Below are positions 35,319 to 45,795 of a stretch of DNA of 64,000 nucleotides, piece by piece. The stretch spans positions 1-64,000 of the forward strand of contig WGMS01000010.1 of the NCBI GenBank assembly GCA_016124935.1, in the 5' to 3' direction. The notes under the pieces were generated by a model, which did not search any database, was not told the origin of the DNA, and worked only from the letters and a program-made list of their open reading frames with translations. Position 1 is the first letter of the stretch. Each line of letters opens with the position of its first letter. Origin of the DNA: a bacterium (GTDB lineage Bacteria; Cyanobacteriota; Vampirovibrionia; Obscuribacterales; Obscuribacteraceae). A program made the position numbers and the translations under genes.

Positions 35319-35321
35319 AAC

Positions 35322-36680
<1,359 letters not shown>

Positions 36681-36759
36681 TTATTAGTAAACTATTTATG
36701 TACACCTGGTAGATAAGATTAGTAGAATCTCAGGGTGGGTCAAAACGGAGGGATTAACC

Positions 36760-36981
36760 TTGGAAGAGAGAATCACCGTGCACGAGAAAGCCAGAGGCGA
36801 GACTATCAACGTCTACGTGGGCGAATATCGCGGTACCAAGTATCTTCACATTCGTGAATGGTACGTGGATAAAGAGCAGGAAGAGAAGCCTACCAAAAAA
36901 GGTGTGGCAATTCCTATCGAAAAAATTGAAGCTCTGAAAGAGGCTATCGAAAGACTGGTTCCCAACACCGAAGAAGAGTAA
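36760..36981 (+). CDS. PC4/p15-like nucleic-acid-binding protein
   Basis: The 73-residue protein resembles the single-stranded-DNA-binding C-terminal domain of transcriptional coactivator PC4 and bacterial YdbC: strands INVYVGEYRGTKYLHIREWY, a charged loop, KGVAIPIEKIEALKEAIERL. Bacterial members bind single-stranded nucleic acid as dimers. The start is TTG 36760, convincingly marked by GGAGGG six bases upstream; there is no ATG in frame nearby. The M23 peptidase gene follows after 39 bases and may be co-transcribed. Confidence 0.7.
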   Translation: MEERITVHEKARGETINVYVGEYRGTKYLHIREWYVDKEQEEKPTKKGVAIPIEKIEALKEAIERLVPNTEEE

Positions 36982-37020
36982 CTCTTCCTCGAATTTCACC
37001 AGCTTTTTCGGAGACCCAGC

Positions 37021-37956
37021 TTGCAAATGCTCAGTCATGCACGTCATGTCGCATTAGCCGGTGTGACTGCCGTTCTTCCATTTTTATTATCGGTCGTCCC
37101 TGTCCAGGCTACAGAAAGTCCCAGTATCACAAGCTCTGATACAGGGGCACCTCCTACGGGGGCGACTACCGAAAGTAGCCGTCCTGTCGAGTTGATTCTC
37201 TCTTCCTCCAGTCCGCGTCAGGGCGACACTATAAAAGTATCGGTGCGTGGTGACTTGACTGAAGGCGGTGGCGGCGAAGATCGCACTGTCTCTTTCAACG
37301 GAGAGAATTTCAAGCTGTTTGGAGACGGCACAGGTCTATCTTGTCTGCTTGGTATTTCGCCGGAGATAGAGCCTGGCAAATACCCTGTCACCTTCGGCGG
37401 TATCAGTAAACAGATAACCGTAATCGATGGCAAGTTTCCCACCCAGCATTTGCGTCTTCCGAAAAAGAAAGACAATTTCATCGCTTCTCCAGGCGAGAAA
37501 GAGACTATAAAGAAGGCAAAGCAGATAGTCTCTGCCGAGCGATACTGGAAAGGCAAATTCGAGAAGCCGGTGAAGGTGGGTCGAATTTCTTCTGTTTTCG
37601 GCATTCGCCGTATAGTAAACGGCAAGCTACTCAAAGACTACTATCATTCCGGTACCGACTTTGCTGCCGGTCGCGGCACGCCTATATACGCCTGCGCCGC
37701 CGGCAAGGTGGTGGTGGCTCGCACAGGATGGCGCCTGCACGGCAACACCGTTTGTATCGATCACGGTCAGGGAGTCATCTCTATCTATATTCACATGAAC
37801 TCGGTCGATGTCAAAGAAGGCGACCTGGTTAAATCGGGGCAGGTGATAGGGGCGGTCGGCTCCACCGGCAGAGCCAGCGGTCCGCATCTTCACTTTGGTG
37901 TTTATGTCAACAATGCCTGTGTGAATCCGGCCAGCTGGTTCGTAAAAACCTATTGA
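37021..37956 (+). CDS. Secreted M23-family metallopeptidase (LytM-type)
   Basis: The 311-residue protein has a signal peptide (AGVTAVLPFLLSVVPVQA), a beta-sandwich region (about 55-135), and a C-terminal M23/LytM domain. Zinc ligands are present: H209 and D213 (YHSGTDF) and the HxH motif H289/H291 (GPHLHFGVY), with H258 as the further catalytic histidine. It should therefore be an active cell-wall endopeptidase. TTG 37021 has GGAG seven bases upstream, better spaced than ATG 37027. A strong terminator follows at 37969. Confidence 0.9.
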   Translation: MQMLSHARHVALAGVTAVLPFLLSVVPVQATESPSITSSDTGAPPTGATTESSRPVELILSSSSPRQGDTIKVSVRGDLTEGGGGEDRTVSFNGENFKLFGDGTGLSCLLGISPEIEPGKYPVTFGGISKQITVIDGKFPTQHLRLPKKKDNFIASPGEKETIKKAKQIVSAERYWKGKFEKPVKVGRISSVFGIRRIVNGKLLKDYYHSGTDFAAGRGTPIYACAAGKVVVARTGWRLHGNTVCIDHGQGVISIYIHMNSVDVKEGDLVKSGQVIGAVGSTGRASGPHLHFGVYVNNACVNPASWFVKTY

Positions 37957-37968
37957 GATAGATAGCAG

Positions 37969-37992
37969 AAAGCCACCCATCCGGGTGGCTTT
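37969..37992. terminator. Bidirectional terminator between M23 peptidase and sepF
   Basis: Perfect 10-bp arms AAAGCCACCC (37969-37978) and GGGTGGCTTT (37983-37992) with a 4-base loop. The A and T ends make it usable from both strands, between two converging genes. Confidence 0.85.
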
Positions 37993-38017
37993 GCCGACAA
38001 GTTTGAAAGAGCTGCTA

Positions 38018-38536
38018 TTAATAAGTCTGGGTTTGATTCCAGAATGCTTCTTTCAATACTTTGGAGGAGTTGGATTCCGAACTGATGGTAACCGAGGCCG
38101 GTGCGAAGAGGAATACTCCATCGCCGATTCTCTGCTGGTGACCATCAATAGCCCAGGTGGCGCCGGAGAGAAAGTCTACGACGCGCTGGGACTGCTCATT
38201 GTCGAGCATGTGAAGGTTCAAGAGAACGGATTTGCGATTGCGAAGATGATCGACAATCTCAACGGACTCTTCGAACTGACGCGGCTCCACTACAAGGACT
38301 TCGCTGGCGGTGGCGGCGCTGGGATGCTCCACCACTTTTGAGCGGTTGTTGGTAGGGAGAACAGGACTCGGCATAGCTTCTCTGACTTCTACCGGAGCCG
38401 TATCGAGAGCTAGCTGACCATTGGTCGCATAGACTTCATCGCTTGCTTCGAAGAGATCTTCGAAATCTTCTTGCTCATAGTGGTCGGATGGACCGAACCA
38501 GAAACTTTTGAATTTTTGAACTAATGTATTAGGCAC
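38018..38536 (-). CDS. sepF: Cell division protein SepF
   Basis: The 172-residue protein is SepF, which tethers FtsZ to the membrane. It begins with an amphipathic segment (LVQKFKSFWFG), has a variable acidic linker and the conserved core RNRKSVLLNLHMLDNEQSQR then VDFLSGATWAIDGHQQRIGD and GVFLFAPASV. Two adjacent GTG codons follow AGGAGG; the second (38536) has the better six-base spacing. It lies 90 bases after yggS on the same strand, a pairing common in Cyanobacteria and Gram-positives. Confidence 0.93.
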   Translation of the reverse strand: MPNTLVQKFKSFWFGPSDHYEQEDFEDLFEASDEVYATNGQLALDTAPVEVREAMPSPVLPTNNRSKVVEHPSAATASEVLVVEPRQFEESVEIVDHLRNRKSVLLNLHMLDNEQSQRVVDFLSGATWAIDGHQQRIGDGVFLFAPASVTISSESNSSKVLKEAFWNQTQTY

Positions 38537-38626
38537 CACGTTCCTCCTTGCCGGACTAAAGATACTTCCCCTTTGATCGATTCCTCGAAAACTTTAAATC
38601 ACTTTGATTAATTTATCGTCAAGCGT

Positions 38627-39295
38627 TCATGCGCATGAGTCGTAGAATATCGCCCTTCCCAGCCTGATCATCGTCGCCCCGCAGTCAACTGCTTCTTGCC
38701 AGTCGTTCGTCATTCCCATGGATAGCTCTTTCAGGGCTACTCCGTGGCCGGCTTCGAGTTCTGATCTCAGTTGCCTCAAGCCGGTGAAGCATTGCTTCGT
38801 GATGGATGGATCCTCAGTGAGCGGCGTGATTGTCATCAGTCCTTCGACTCTGAGATTGGGCAATTTAGATATCTCTTCGAACTGGCTGAGAATCTCTTTT
38901 CTAGAGAACCCGGACTTGTCCGGATCTTCCACCAGCTTGACTTGAAGGAGAATCGCCTGGGTCATACCCCGGCTGGAAGCAACTCTCGATATCTCTCGGG
39001 CCAGCTTGAGCGAGTCCACTGAATGAATCAGGGAAAAATTACCCACTGCTTGCTTGACTTTGTTGGTTTGCAGATGACCGATAAAATGCCACTTCGCATT
39101 TTGCACCAGCGACGGTGAAAGTTTTTCTCTTTTCGCCAGGGCGTCTTGAATTCGGTTTTCACCAAATTCGGTGACTCCCAGACCGAAAGCTTCTTCCATC
39201 TGAGATGGCTCAGCCTTCTTGGTCACGGCGATTAGCCTGACTTGCTTACCAGCCAATTCTTCGTTTATGCGGGCTAAGTTAGCAGCCACACCCAT
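38627..39295 (-). CDS. yggS: PLP homeostasis protein (YggS/PLPBP family)
   Basis: The 222-residue protein binds pyridoxal phosphate and controls its supply. The family pattern is clear: LIAVTKKAEPSQMEEAFGLG with the PLP lysine in VTK, FGENRIQDA, WHFIGHLQTNK, and the C-terminal LSMGMTNDWQEAVDCGATMIRLG. It is fused to nothing and lies upstream of sepF in an operon-like arrangement. Confidence 0.95.
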   Translation of the reverse strand: MGVAANLARINEELAGKQVRLIAVTKKAEPSQMEEAFGLGVTEFGENRIQDALAKREKLSPSLVQNAKWHFIGHLQTNKVKQAVGNFSLIHSVDSLKLAREISRVASSRGMTQAILLQVKLVEDPDKSGFSRKEILSQFEEISKLPNLRVEGLMTITPLTEDPSITKQCFTGLRQLRSELEAGHGVALKELSMGMTNDWQEAVDCGATMIRLGRAIFYDSCA

Positions 39296-39344
39296 GCCTT
39301 TCTAGTCGCTCGACTCAATACAAGTGATGTCACCTACAACGCCT

Positions 39345-39376
39345 ATATTAAGCCTTGTATTAGTAGTGTTTGTCAA
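39345..39376 (-). promoter_or_regulatory. Possible promoter of yggS-sepF
   Basis: On the minus strand a perfect TTGACA (39376-39371) is followed after 20 bases by TAATAT (39350-39345). An inverted repeat with 8-bp arms, AATACAAG at 39317-39324 and CTTGTATT at 39354-39361, overlaps the spacer and downstream region. The long spacer suggests activator dependence, or the pairing of boxes is wrong. Confidence 0.3.
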
Positions 39377-39514
39377 GCCCCGACCGCAGGTGGTGCCAAA
39401 TTCTTTCGGGTTTTCGAATTTGCTTCTTCGTCTATTCTGATGTGGTGCCAAGTGTGGTTGTATAGTGCCCAATTTATATGTCCGATTGTGGTCCGACTGA
39501 TATTTTTACCGGTG

Positions 39515-40348
39515 TCATAAAAAATCTCCAAAGGACGTGGCGATGGCGGCGGCGGCGATCGCCGCTGTTTCACTACGGAGTATAGTCAAGCCTAGATTAC
39601 AAGGGGTGAAACCGGTAGCTTTAGCCAGGTCAATCTCCGACTGAGTAAAGCCACCCTCCGGACCGATAATTATTCGTATATGCGACAGTGGTATTGTCCG
39701 CGATGCGTTTATCGCTTTTTCCCTACTGATTTGTTCTACTAGGGGTGGTGCTTCTTCCCGGGCTTCGCAGATAAATGATAACGCTCTTATTGAGCGATTC
39801 TCGTTCTTTTCGATTGCGCGATCTTCTTCTTGTAATCGCATTAAAAAATGTTCAAGTTTTTTGGGGCTGTCAATTGTCGGCGGGCGGAATCGTTCTGATT
39901 GTTCTGTCGCCTCATTCCGTATTGACAACCAGCGCTGGTATCTCTTCGAGTTTTTGAAATCCTTCTCGGGCTCTTCCAGGTCCGGGGTGACAACTGAACG
40001 TCGGCATTGCACAGGAGTAATACGCTCTACTCCCAATTCGGTAAGTTTCTGAACGATAAGTTCGAATTTGTCGTTTTTGATTGTCGCGCAGAGCATATGA
40101 ATCGCCGGTCTCTCAGGCGGTGGCTCGGTCGCTATCTCCAGCACCTTCAGTTGGATACGATCCTTTTCGATAGCTGCAATAGAACAGGTGAAAAGCATGC
40201 CTTTGCCGTCGATCAGATCGAGGCGGTCCCCAGCCGAAAGTCTTAACACTTTCCTGATTTGATGAATCTGTCGTGATTCAGTCAGGTCTATGTTCTTCGG
40301 CGCTTGGTCGCCGCTTTCGATATCGACTATGAACCTGTGTCTACTCAT
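39515..40348 (-). CDS. rsmE: 16S rRNA (uracil1498-N3)-methyltransferase
   Basis: The 277-residue SPOUT methyltransferase has the PUA-like N-terminal part (SRQIHQIRKVLRLSAGDRLDLIDG), the KNDKFELIVQKLTELGVERITPV region, and the knotted SAM-binding end with IIIGPEGGFTQSEIDLA and LGLTILRSETAAI. It is divergent from accD. The 219-base gap to yggS carries a direct repeat GTGGTGCCAA (39390 and 39442) of unknown meaning. Confidence 0.94.
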   Translation of the reverse strand: MSRHRFIVDIESGDQAPKNIDLTESRQIHQIRKVLRLSAGDRLDLIDGKGMLFTCSIAAIEKDRIQLKVLEIATEPPPERPAIHMLCATIKNDKFELIVQKLTELGVERITPVQCRRSVVTPDLEEPEKDFKNSKRYQRWLSIRNEATEQSERFRPPTIDSPKKLEHFLMRLQEEDRAIEKNENRSIRALSFICEAREEAPPLVEQISREKAINASRTIPLSHIRIIIGPEGGFTQSEIDLAKATGFTPCNLGLTILRSETAAIAAAAIATSFGDFL

Positions 40349-40480
40349 CTTTCTACGTTATATAACCTTTCATATAGTTTTCGATGATATAATCGGCGCT
40401 TGCTTCGCGGGTCCCACCTGTGCAAATTCGCGAGGCCCGTACAGAATTCTATCTCACGTCTATATCCCGGGTTATCTTAT

Positions 40481-41425
40481 ATGGCTATGGATCTCAAGGA
40501 TTGGTTCTCCAACAGACGGAAACGCCGCGAGCGCGAGAACCTGGTTCCCAAGCAGCCGCTCTCCAACGAAGAGTACTGTGCTCTGTGGAAGCAGTGTTTT
40601 CAGTGTCGGGAGATGCTCTACGCTCGGGACCTGCGCCATAACCTTCATGTCTGTCCCAAGTGTCAGTATCACTTCAGGATTGGAGCCGAGGAGAGGATAG
40701 AACAGATAGCCGATCCCGATAGCTTTGTCGAGATCGATCAAAAGATGGATTCTGCCGATCCACTTGAATTTGTCGATACGGATGCTTATTCGAAGCGTCA
40801 GAAGCAGGCTCAGAAGAAATCCGGTCTCTATGAAGCTGTTTTGACCGGCACCTGTAGAATCAATGGACATGATGCCGCCCTTGGTGTCATGGACTTCGCC
40901 TTCTTCGGCGGCTCCATGGGGTCCGTAGTCGGCGAAAAAGTGACCAGGTTGATTGAAAAGGCGATTGAAGAACATATTCCTCTGATCATTGTCTCCAGCT
41001 CTGGTGGAGCCAGAATGCAAGAAGGCATTCTCAGTCTGATGCAGCTTGCCAAAACCAGTTCCGCTCTGAAAGATCTCAGTGACGCCGGACTTCTATATAT
41101 ATCGATTCTGTCCGAGCCCACCTTCGGTGGTGTCACGGCCAGTTTTGCCATGCTGGGCGATATCATCATTGCCGAACGTGGTGCCCGGGTCGGTTTTGCC
41201 GGAAGGCGCGTCATCGAACAGACAATACGTCAGAAACTTCCAGCGGATTTCCAAACCGCCGAGTATTTGCTCAAACATGGCCAGGTCGACATGGTGCTGG
41301 ATCGACTGCAAATAAAAGAGACCCTGGCCAATATGATCCAGTTTCATCAACCGCTGGTGGAAGATCCGAACAGAGCCTTTTCTAAGAACGGAAGAAGCAA
41401 GGTCGGCTCCAGGACCAAGAAATAG
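40481..41425 (+). CDS. accD: Acetyl-CoA carboxylase carboxyltransferase subunit beta
   Basis: The 314-residue beta subunit makes malonyl-CoA for fatty-acid synthesis together with AccA. It has the N-terminal zinc ribbon (CFQC ... CPKC) and the crotonase-like core (SSSGGARMQEGILSLMQLAK, then SEPTFGGVTASFAMLGDI). ATG 40481 is chosen because the usual AccD start (DLKDWFSNRRKRR) follows; an in-frame ATG at 40400 would add 27 unrelated residues. TATAAT at 40388-40393 is a plausible -10 box. accA follows after 14 bases. Confidence 0.95.
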   Translation: MAMDLKDWFSNRRKRRERENLVPKQPLSNEEYCALWKQCFQCREMLYARDLRHNLHVCPKCQYHFRIGAEERIEQIADPDSFVEIDQKMDSADPLEFVDTDAYSKRQKQAQKKSGLYEAVLTGTCRINGHDAALGVMDFAFFGGSMGSVVGEKVTRLIEKAIEEHIPLIIVSSSGGARMQEGILSLMQLAKTSSALKDLSDAGLLYISILSEPTFGGVTASFAMLGDIIIAERGARVGFAGRRVIEQTIRQKLPADFQTAEYLLKHGQVDMVLDRLQIKETLANMIQFHQPLVEDPNRAFSKNGRSKVGSRTKK

Positions 41426-41439
41426 TAGAGGCGAGAAAA

Positions 41440-42411
41440 ATGGCTGAGAACAAACCGATACCGCTGGAGTTCGAGAAACCGCTGGAAGTTTTGTCCGAGC
41501 AGATAACCCGCCTGGAGCAGCAGCTGGTCAGTCATCCAGAGTTGGAAGCCGATATCGAGAAGCTGCAAGAGCAGTATTCCAAGCTGAAGAAGTCGCTCTA
41601 TTCCAATCTCAAGTCTATCGATCACCTGGCTATCGCACGCCATCCTCAAAGACCATACACTAGAGATTATCTAGAACGCTGGGACCCGAACTGGCTGGAA
41701 TTGCACGGTGACCGCAAAGGCAGTGATGACCAAGCCATGGTCTGTGGGCTGGTTCGTTTTGATGACGAGCTGCGTTGCTTAGTCGTAGGCACTCAGAAAG
41801 GTAGAGATCTGCGTGCAAAACAACGCTGCAATTTCGGTATGCCCCAGCCGGAGGGATATCGAAAAGCGCTCAGGCTCTTTCATCATGCCGAGAAATTCGG
41901 TATTCCCATTGTTACCTTAATAGACACTCCCGGAGCTTATCCTGGACTGGAAGCCGAAGAACACAACCAGGCCCAGGCCATCGCCGTCAATCTGCTAGAA
42001 CTTTCCGGCTTGACTGTTCCGGTTATATCGGTGGTCACCGGTGAAGGCGGATCCGGTGGTGCTCTTGCCATCGGCGTTACCAATCGCATTCTGATGTTGG
42101 AGCATTCGGTCTACTCGGTTATCTCACCGGAAGGTTGTGCTTCTATTCTCTGGAGATCTTCCGAAAAGGTACTGGAAGCTGCCGAGGCCATGAGAATCAC
42201 CGCCAGAGAGATTCTTGCTCTGGGTGTCATAGATGGTGTCATCGAAGAGCCTCTGGGTGGTGCCCATCACGACATGGACATGGCCGCGGCCAATGTCAAA
42301 GCGGCTCTCACCAGGGAACTGAAAAGTCTTCTTGCGCTCAGCCCAGCCGAGATAAGAAAAGACCGCCAGAACAAATATCGCAAAATCGGCGCTTTCGTCG
42401 AAGCTAACTAA
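41440..42411 (+). CDS. accA: Acetyl-CoA carboxylase carboxyltransferase subunit alpha
   Basis: The 323-residue alpha subunit pairs with AccD. Features are the N-terminal helical hairpin (LEFEKPLEVLSEQITRLEQQ), ARHPQRPYTRDYLE, and the core IPIVTLIDTPGAYPGLEAEE followed by TGEGGSGGALAIGV. It forms a tight accD-accA operon and overlaps the convergent kinase gene by 4 bases. Confidence 0.96.
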   Translation: MAENKPIPLEFEKPLEVLSEQITRLEQQLVSHPELEADIEKLQEQYSKLKKSLYSNLKSIDHLAIARHPQRPYTRDYLERWDPNWLELHGDRKGSDDQAMVCGLVRFDDELRCLVVGTQKGRDLRAKQRCNFGMPQPEGYRKALRLFHHAEKFGIPIVTLIDTPGAYPGLEAEEHNQAQAIAVNLLELSGLTVPVISVVTGEGGSGGALAIGVTNRILMLEHSVYSVISPEGCASILWRSSEKVLEAAEAMRITAREILALGVIDGVIEEPLGGAHHDMDMAAANVKAALTRELKSLLALSPAEIRKDRQNKYRKIGAFVEAN

Positions 42412-44150
42412 CGCCTGCGTCGCTTCCTTCTCGATGAGGAGTCCTTGTCTTTGTCGTCCTCTTCTTTGTCCATATTCTTGATCAGGCTCTGGGCTTCTTT
42501 GTAATAGGCCGAATCTTTGTCTACCTTGGTCAGGACATCGATGGCTTTGTCATTTTGACCTTGTTTCTCGAAGTATTTGCCCTGGTTCAGGTAGATCTCG
42601 TTCAGCTTATCTACGCCTTTGCCTTTGAGCTTGCCCTCTTTGCGCAGAGCCTCCATGATTGCAATAGCGTCGCTCAATTTGCCTTTGGCGATGGCCTCTT
42701 TGGCCGCATCTACCGAAACCACTTCAGGAGGATTTTCTTTTTCCGGCATCAGTCCGCTCAGGTCGAATTTGCCGCCAAAAGTATAGAGCGAGTAGAAGAG
42801 CGCTCCCACGCCCAGAACCCCCAGAACCATGGGAACCGCTCGGCGCAAGAGATCGGCCGGCGAAGCTCCGCCTCTGCCCCGGCTGAAGTCCTTGGATTTG
42901 ATTCCTTGCTGCTTCATAGCCTCGGCTCGGTCGTGCTTGATCTGGGAGCGCATCGCCTCTACCTGGGCCTGTACGGAGGAGGCGCTGGTGGTAGAGGCGG
43001 TATGATCGTCCGGATTAGGCGTGCGAGTCTGGAGATCTTCCAGGGCGCGACTGGCCAGATCTCTTGTTGAGCGTCCGGGAATATTCACCTCTCCGGTATT
43101 GGTATGTTGCGGTTTGAGTGAATCATCCTGGGCAAGAGGCCCTGGTTCGATGTCGGCATGGGGCAGGGACTGGCTTGTGGCCCTTTTGGTCGGAGAGACC
43201 ACCGGTTGGTTCATGGCCGCTTCCAGGGCTTCGGCAAACTCGTCCATGCTCTGGTAGCGCTGGTCCGGGCTCTTGGCCAGGGCTTTGTATACACATTCCT
43301 CCAGCTCGTCCGGGAATCGAAGACCAGGTTTGACCTGATTGAGGGGGGTGGGTGGGTCGGAAAGGTGCATGGCCATGACCCTGACCAGCTCATCGGAGTG
43401 GAAAGGCACTTCTCCTGTCAGGGTTTCATAGATGACCACGGCAAGTGAATAAATATCGCTGCGGTTGTCGACTTTCGAGCTGGTGCATTGCTCGGGGCTC
43501 ATATAGGTCGGGCTTCCGCAGACTGTTCCTGTTCTGGTTATTTTGGCAGCATCGGATTCTTCGACGATGCGGGCAATACCGAAGTCGACCATCATAGGAA
43601 AGAGCTTCTGACCGCTGCGCTCAACCAGGACGATATTCTCTGGTTTGACGTCACGGTGGACCACCCCTTCGCGGTGCGCCTCACCGAGGGCTGATGCTAC
43701 CTGAAGGAATATCGGGATCGCTTCCTTGTATGGCAGACGTTCTTCCTGGGCCAGAAGATCGGACAGAGGCGTGCCCACCAGAAGGTCCATGGCGATGTAA
43801 GGACGATTGCCCTGGGGAATCACCCCGAAGTCGTAGATAGTAATGATATTGGGATGGCTGAGACGGCTGGAGGCTTTTGCCTCCTGACGGAAGCGTTTGA
43901 TGAACTCTTCGTCCGATACCAGATAGTCATGCAGCACCTTGATCGCCACTTCCCGGCCGATCAACTCTTGCACCGCCTTGTATACGGTTCCTGCAGAGCC
44001 CTGACCGATAACCGACTGAATCTTATAACGACCTTCGACAACCTCGCCGATAAGAGGGTCGTCACCGACTGTGACCATGGATGAGCCGTCCCGGGGGCAG
44101 GTCTCCTGGTCTTCGGTGGTCTGAAAGTTACATACCAGACAGAGTTTCAT
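42408..44150 (-). CDS. Membrane-anchored Ser/Thr protein kinase with N-terminal zinc-ribbon-like motif
   Basis: The 580-residue protein has a short Cys cluster (CLVC ... CPRDG, residues 4-22), a complete kinase domain (about 41-310), a linker, one transmembrane helix (about residue 450) and a helical, TPR-like tail ending in a run of Arg/Lys. Catalytic features are intact: GQGSAG loop, K71 (VAIK), HRD with D167 (HRDVKPEN), DFG 189-191, and the activation loop TRTGTVCGSPTYMSPE with several Thr/Ser for autophosphorylation. The tail lies outside the membrane. Targets unknown. It contrasts with the pseudokinase at 255-1226. Confidence 0.9.
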   Translation of the reverse strand: MKLCLVCNFQTTEDQETCPRDGSSMVTVGDDPLIGEVVEGRYKIQSVIGQGSAGTVYKAVQELIGREVAIKVLHDYLVSDEEFIKRFRQEAKASSRLSHPNIITIYDFGVIPQGNRPYIAMDLLVGTPLSDLLAQEERLPYKEAIPIFLQVASALGEAHREGVVHRDVKPENIVLVERSGQKLFPMMVDFGIARIVEESDAAKITRTGTVCGSPTYMSPEQCTSSKVDNRSDIYSLAVVIYETLTGEVPFHSDELVRVMAMHLSDPPTPLNQVKPGLRFPDELEECVYKALAKSPDQRYQSMDEFAEALEAAMNQPVVSPTKRATSQSLPHADIEPGPLAQDDSLKPQHTNTGEVNIPGRSTRDLASRALEDLQTRTPNPDDHTASTTSASSVQAQVEAMRSQIKHDRAEAMKQQGIKSKDFSRGRGGASPADLLRRAVPMVLGVLGVGALFYSLYTFGGKFDLSGLMPEKENPPEVVSVDAAKEAIAKGKLSDAIAIMEALRKEGKLKGKGVDKLNEIYLNQGKYFEKQGQNDKAIDVLTKVDKDSAYYKEAQSLIKNMDKEEDDKDKDSSSRRKRRRR

Positions 44151-44430
44151 GAAAGAGGAGCGATTTATCTATTTCTAGTAACAATACGGACAAGGGTTCC
44201 AGGGATTTTCGGAGCAATTTTTACTCTTTATATTACTTTTAATTACCACCGGAGGACTAGGACAAACCAGATTTGACTGGACCGCTTAATATCATTGTTT
44301 CAAAAGCTAACTTATAAAAGCTGTTAACAGTCGTATTTCGAAAGCTCCGGACGGCTAGATTTAGAGTAGTCCGGGTTGTTACTATCTAAAGGTTTATCAG
44401 CCTTACCAGAGTGGTCTTCTTTTTCAGCGA

Positions 44431-45681
44431 ATGAGCGAAAACCAGGAAAAATCGGCAAGTTCCGAGAACGACGGAAGTAAACCAGGCAAAATGGCCCTTT
44501 TGCTGATTTTTTTGACGATCTTCATAGATCTTGTCGGCTTCGGTCTGATTATTCCGGCTCTGCCGACTTACGCCCAGGAGTTGAACGCAAGCAAGTCGAC
44601 CATAGGCTATCTAATCGCCTCTTATTCGGTGATGCAATTTTTGTTTATGCCTTTCTGGGGCAGATTGTCCGACCGAGTCGGTAGAAAGAAAATTCTTCTT
44701 GTCAGTCTCACCGCTTCATTTCTTGGCTACCTGATCTGGGGTTTTGCCGATTCTATATGGCTGCTTTTCTTCTCTCGGATGGTGGCCGGTTTCGGCAACG
44801 CCAATATCGCTGTCGCCCAGGCTTACATTTCGGATGTGACCAGTCTCGAGGACCGGGCCAAAGGAATGGGCCTGGTGGGCGCGGCTTTTGGTCTGGGCTT
44901 TGTGATTGGACCGGCTATTGGTGCCGGTGCTTCTGCTATGGGCATGGGTCTTGCCGCGCTCGGTTTCATCGCGGCTGCTTTCAGCTTTATAGATTTGATT
45001 CTCACCGCCATTTATCTGCCGGAGCCCAAAGTGCGCTCTGACGCCGGTAAGCAGCGCTACGGCATGGGCATTGGTTTTTATCTGAACACTTTGCAAGCAC
45101 CGGAATTGAGAGTATCTCTTTTGATCTTCCTGGTGTCCACTTTTGCTTTCGCCAATATGGAAGCCACCCTGGTGCTTTTGACCAATGAACAATTCAAATT
45201 CGACAACATGCAGAACATGCTCATGTTCCTCTATATCGGAGTGCTCATGGTTATTGTTCAGGGGCGACTTATTCATGGTCTCAATAAAAAGTTCGGAGAG
45301 AGAAAGCTCATTTTCGCCGGTTGTTCTCTGGTCGCTGTCGGCCTCGTGCTGACACCACTGACCTCGAATCCGATTGTTCTCTACCTGGCACTAGGCATCC
45401 TTGCCCTGGGGTCCGGTATCAACACACCGGCAAACCAGAGCATGCTCTCCAAGCTTGCTCCGGAAGAGTCTGTCGGTGGTGTGATGGGAGTGGGCCAATC
45501 TCTCTCTACCATGGGGCGAATCCTCGGTCCGGCGGTGGGCGGATTTGCATTTGAACATTATGGTGCCACCAGTCCTTACATCATCGGGGCCGTCACCATG
45601 GTGCTGGCGGTGGTTCTAAGTGTGTTACTGCCGGAGGTATCACAGGGAGGTTCGGCCGAACAGGGAAATCCTGCCTCCTAG
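44431..45681 (+). CDS. Major facilitator superfamily transporter (TetA-like, DHA1)
   Basis: The 416-residue protein has twelve predicted transmembrane helices. Motif A of drug/H+ antiporters is present (GRLSDRVGRKKILL) and the first helix resembles TetA (IFLTIFIDLVGFGLIIPALP). The substrate could be a drug or metabolite and is not defined by sequence. The 280 bases in front hold no gene; they contain an inverted repeat with CCGGAC/GTCCGG arms near 44347-44375. Confidence 0.85.
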   Translation: MSENQEKSASSENDGSKPGKMALLLIFLTIFIDLVGFGLIIPALPTYAQELNASKSTIGYLIASYSVMQFLFMPFWGRLSDRVGRKKILLVSLTASFLGYLIWGFADSIWLLFFSRMVAGFGNANIAVAQAYISDVTSLEDRAKGMGLVGAAFGLGFVIGPAIGAGASAMGMGLAALGFIAAAFSFIDLILTAIYLPEPKVRSDAGKQRYGMGIGFYLNTLQAPELRVSLLIFLVSTFAFANMEATLVLLTNEQFKFDNMQNMLMFLYIGVLMVIVQGRLIHGLNKKFGERKLIFAGCSLVAVGLVLTPLTSNPIVLYLALGILALGSGINTPANQSMLSKLAPEESVGGVMGVGQSLSTMGRILGPAVGGFAFEHYGATSPYIIGAVTMVLAVVLSVLLPEVSQGGSAEQGNPAS

Positions 45682-45700
45682 TGCATTGCTGGATTTAATG

Positions 45701-45714
45701 TGTTAATATTAACA
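45701..45714. promoter_or_regulatory. Perfect 14-bp palindrome, possible operator
   Basis: TGTTAATATTAACA is fully self-complementary and lies between the transporter gene and the small Lys-rich gene at 45796. A nine-base direct repeat TAGATTGAG follows at 45732 and 45774. Position suggests an operator for the downstream genes, but AT-rich palindromes also arise by chance. Confidence 0.3.
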
Positions 45715-45795
45715 GTAGTTCAAAAATGTAGTAGATTGAGATAGACGAATTTTAGTCTGGTTCGAAAAGTTAATAGATTGAGGTGATAAATCTCC

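Noticed and set aside
39373-39573. A 66-codon minus-strand frame between rsmE and yggS
   Set aside because: It overlaps the end of rsmE, is Pro/Arg-rich at its start as expected of an out-of-frame reading, and has no ribosome binding site.
44340-44380. Possible tRNA-like fold upstream of the transporter gene
   Set aside because: Only one stem (CCGGAC/GTCCGG) forms; no anticodon, T-arm or acceptor stem can be assembled.
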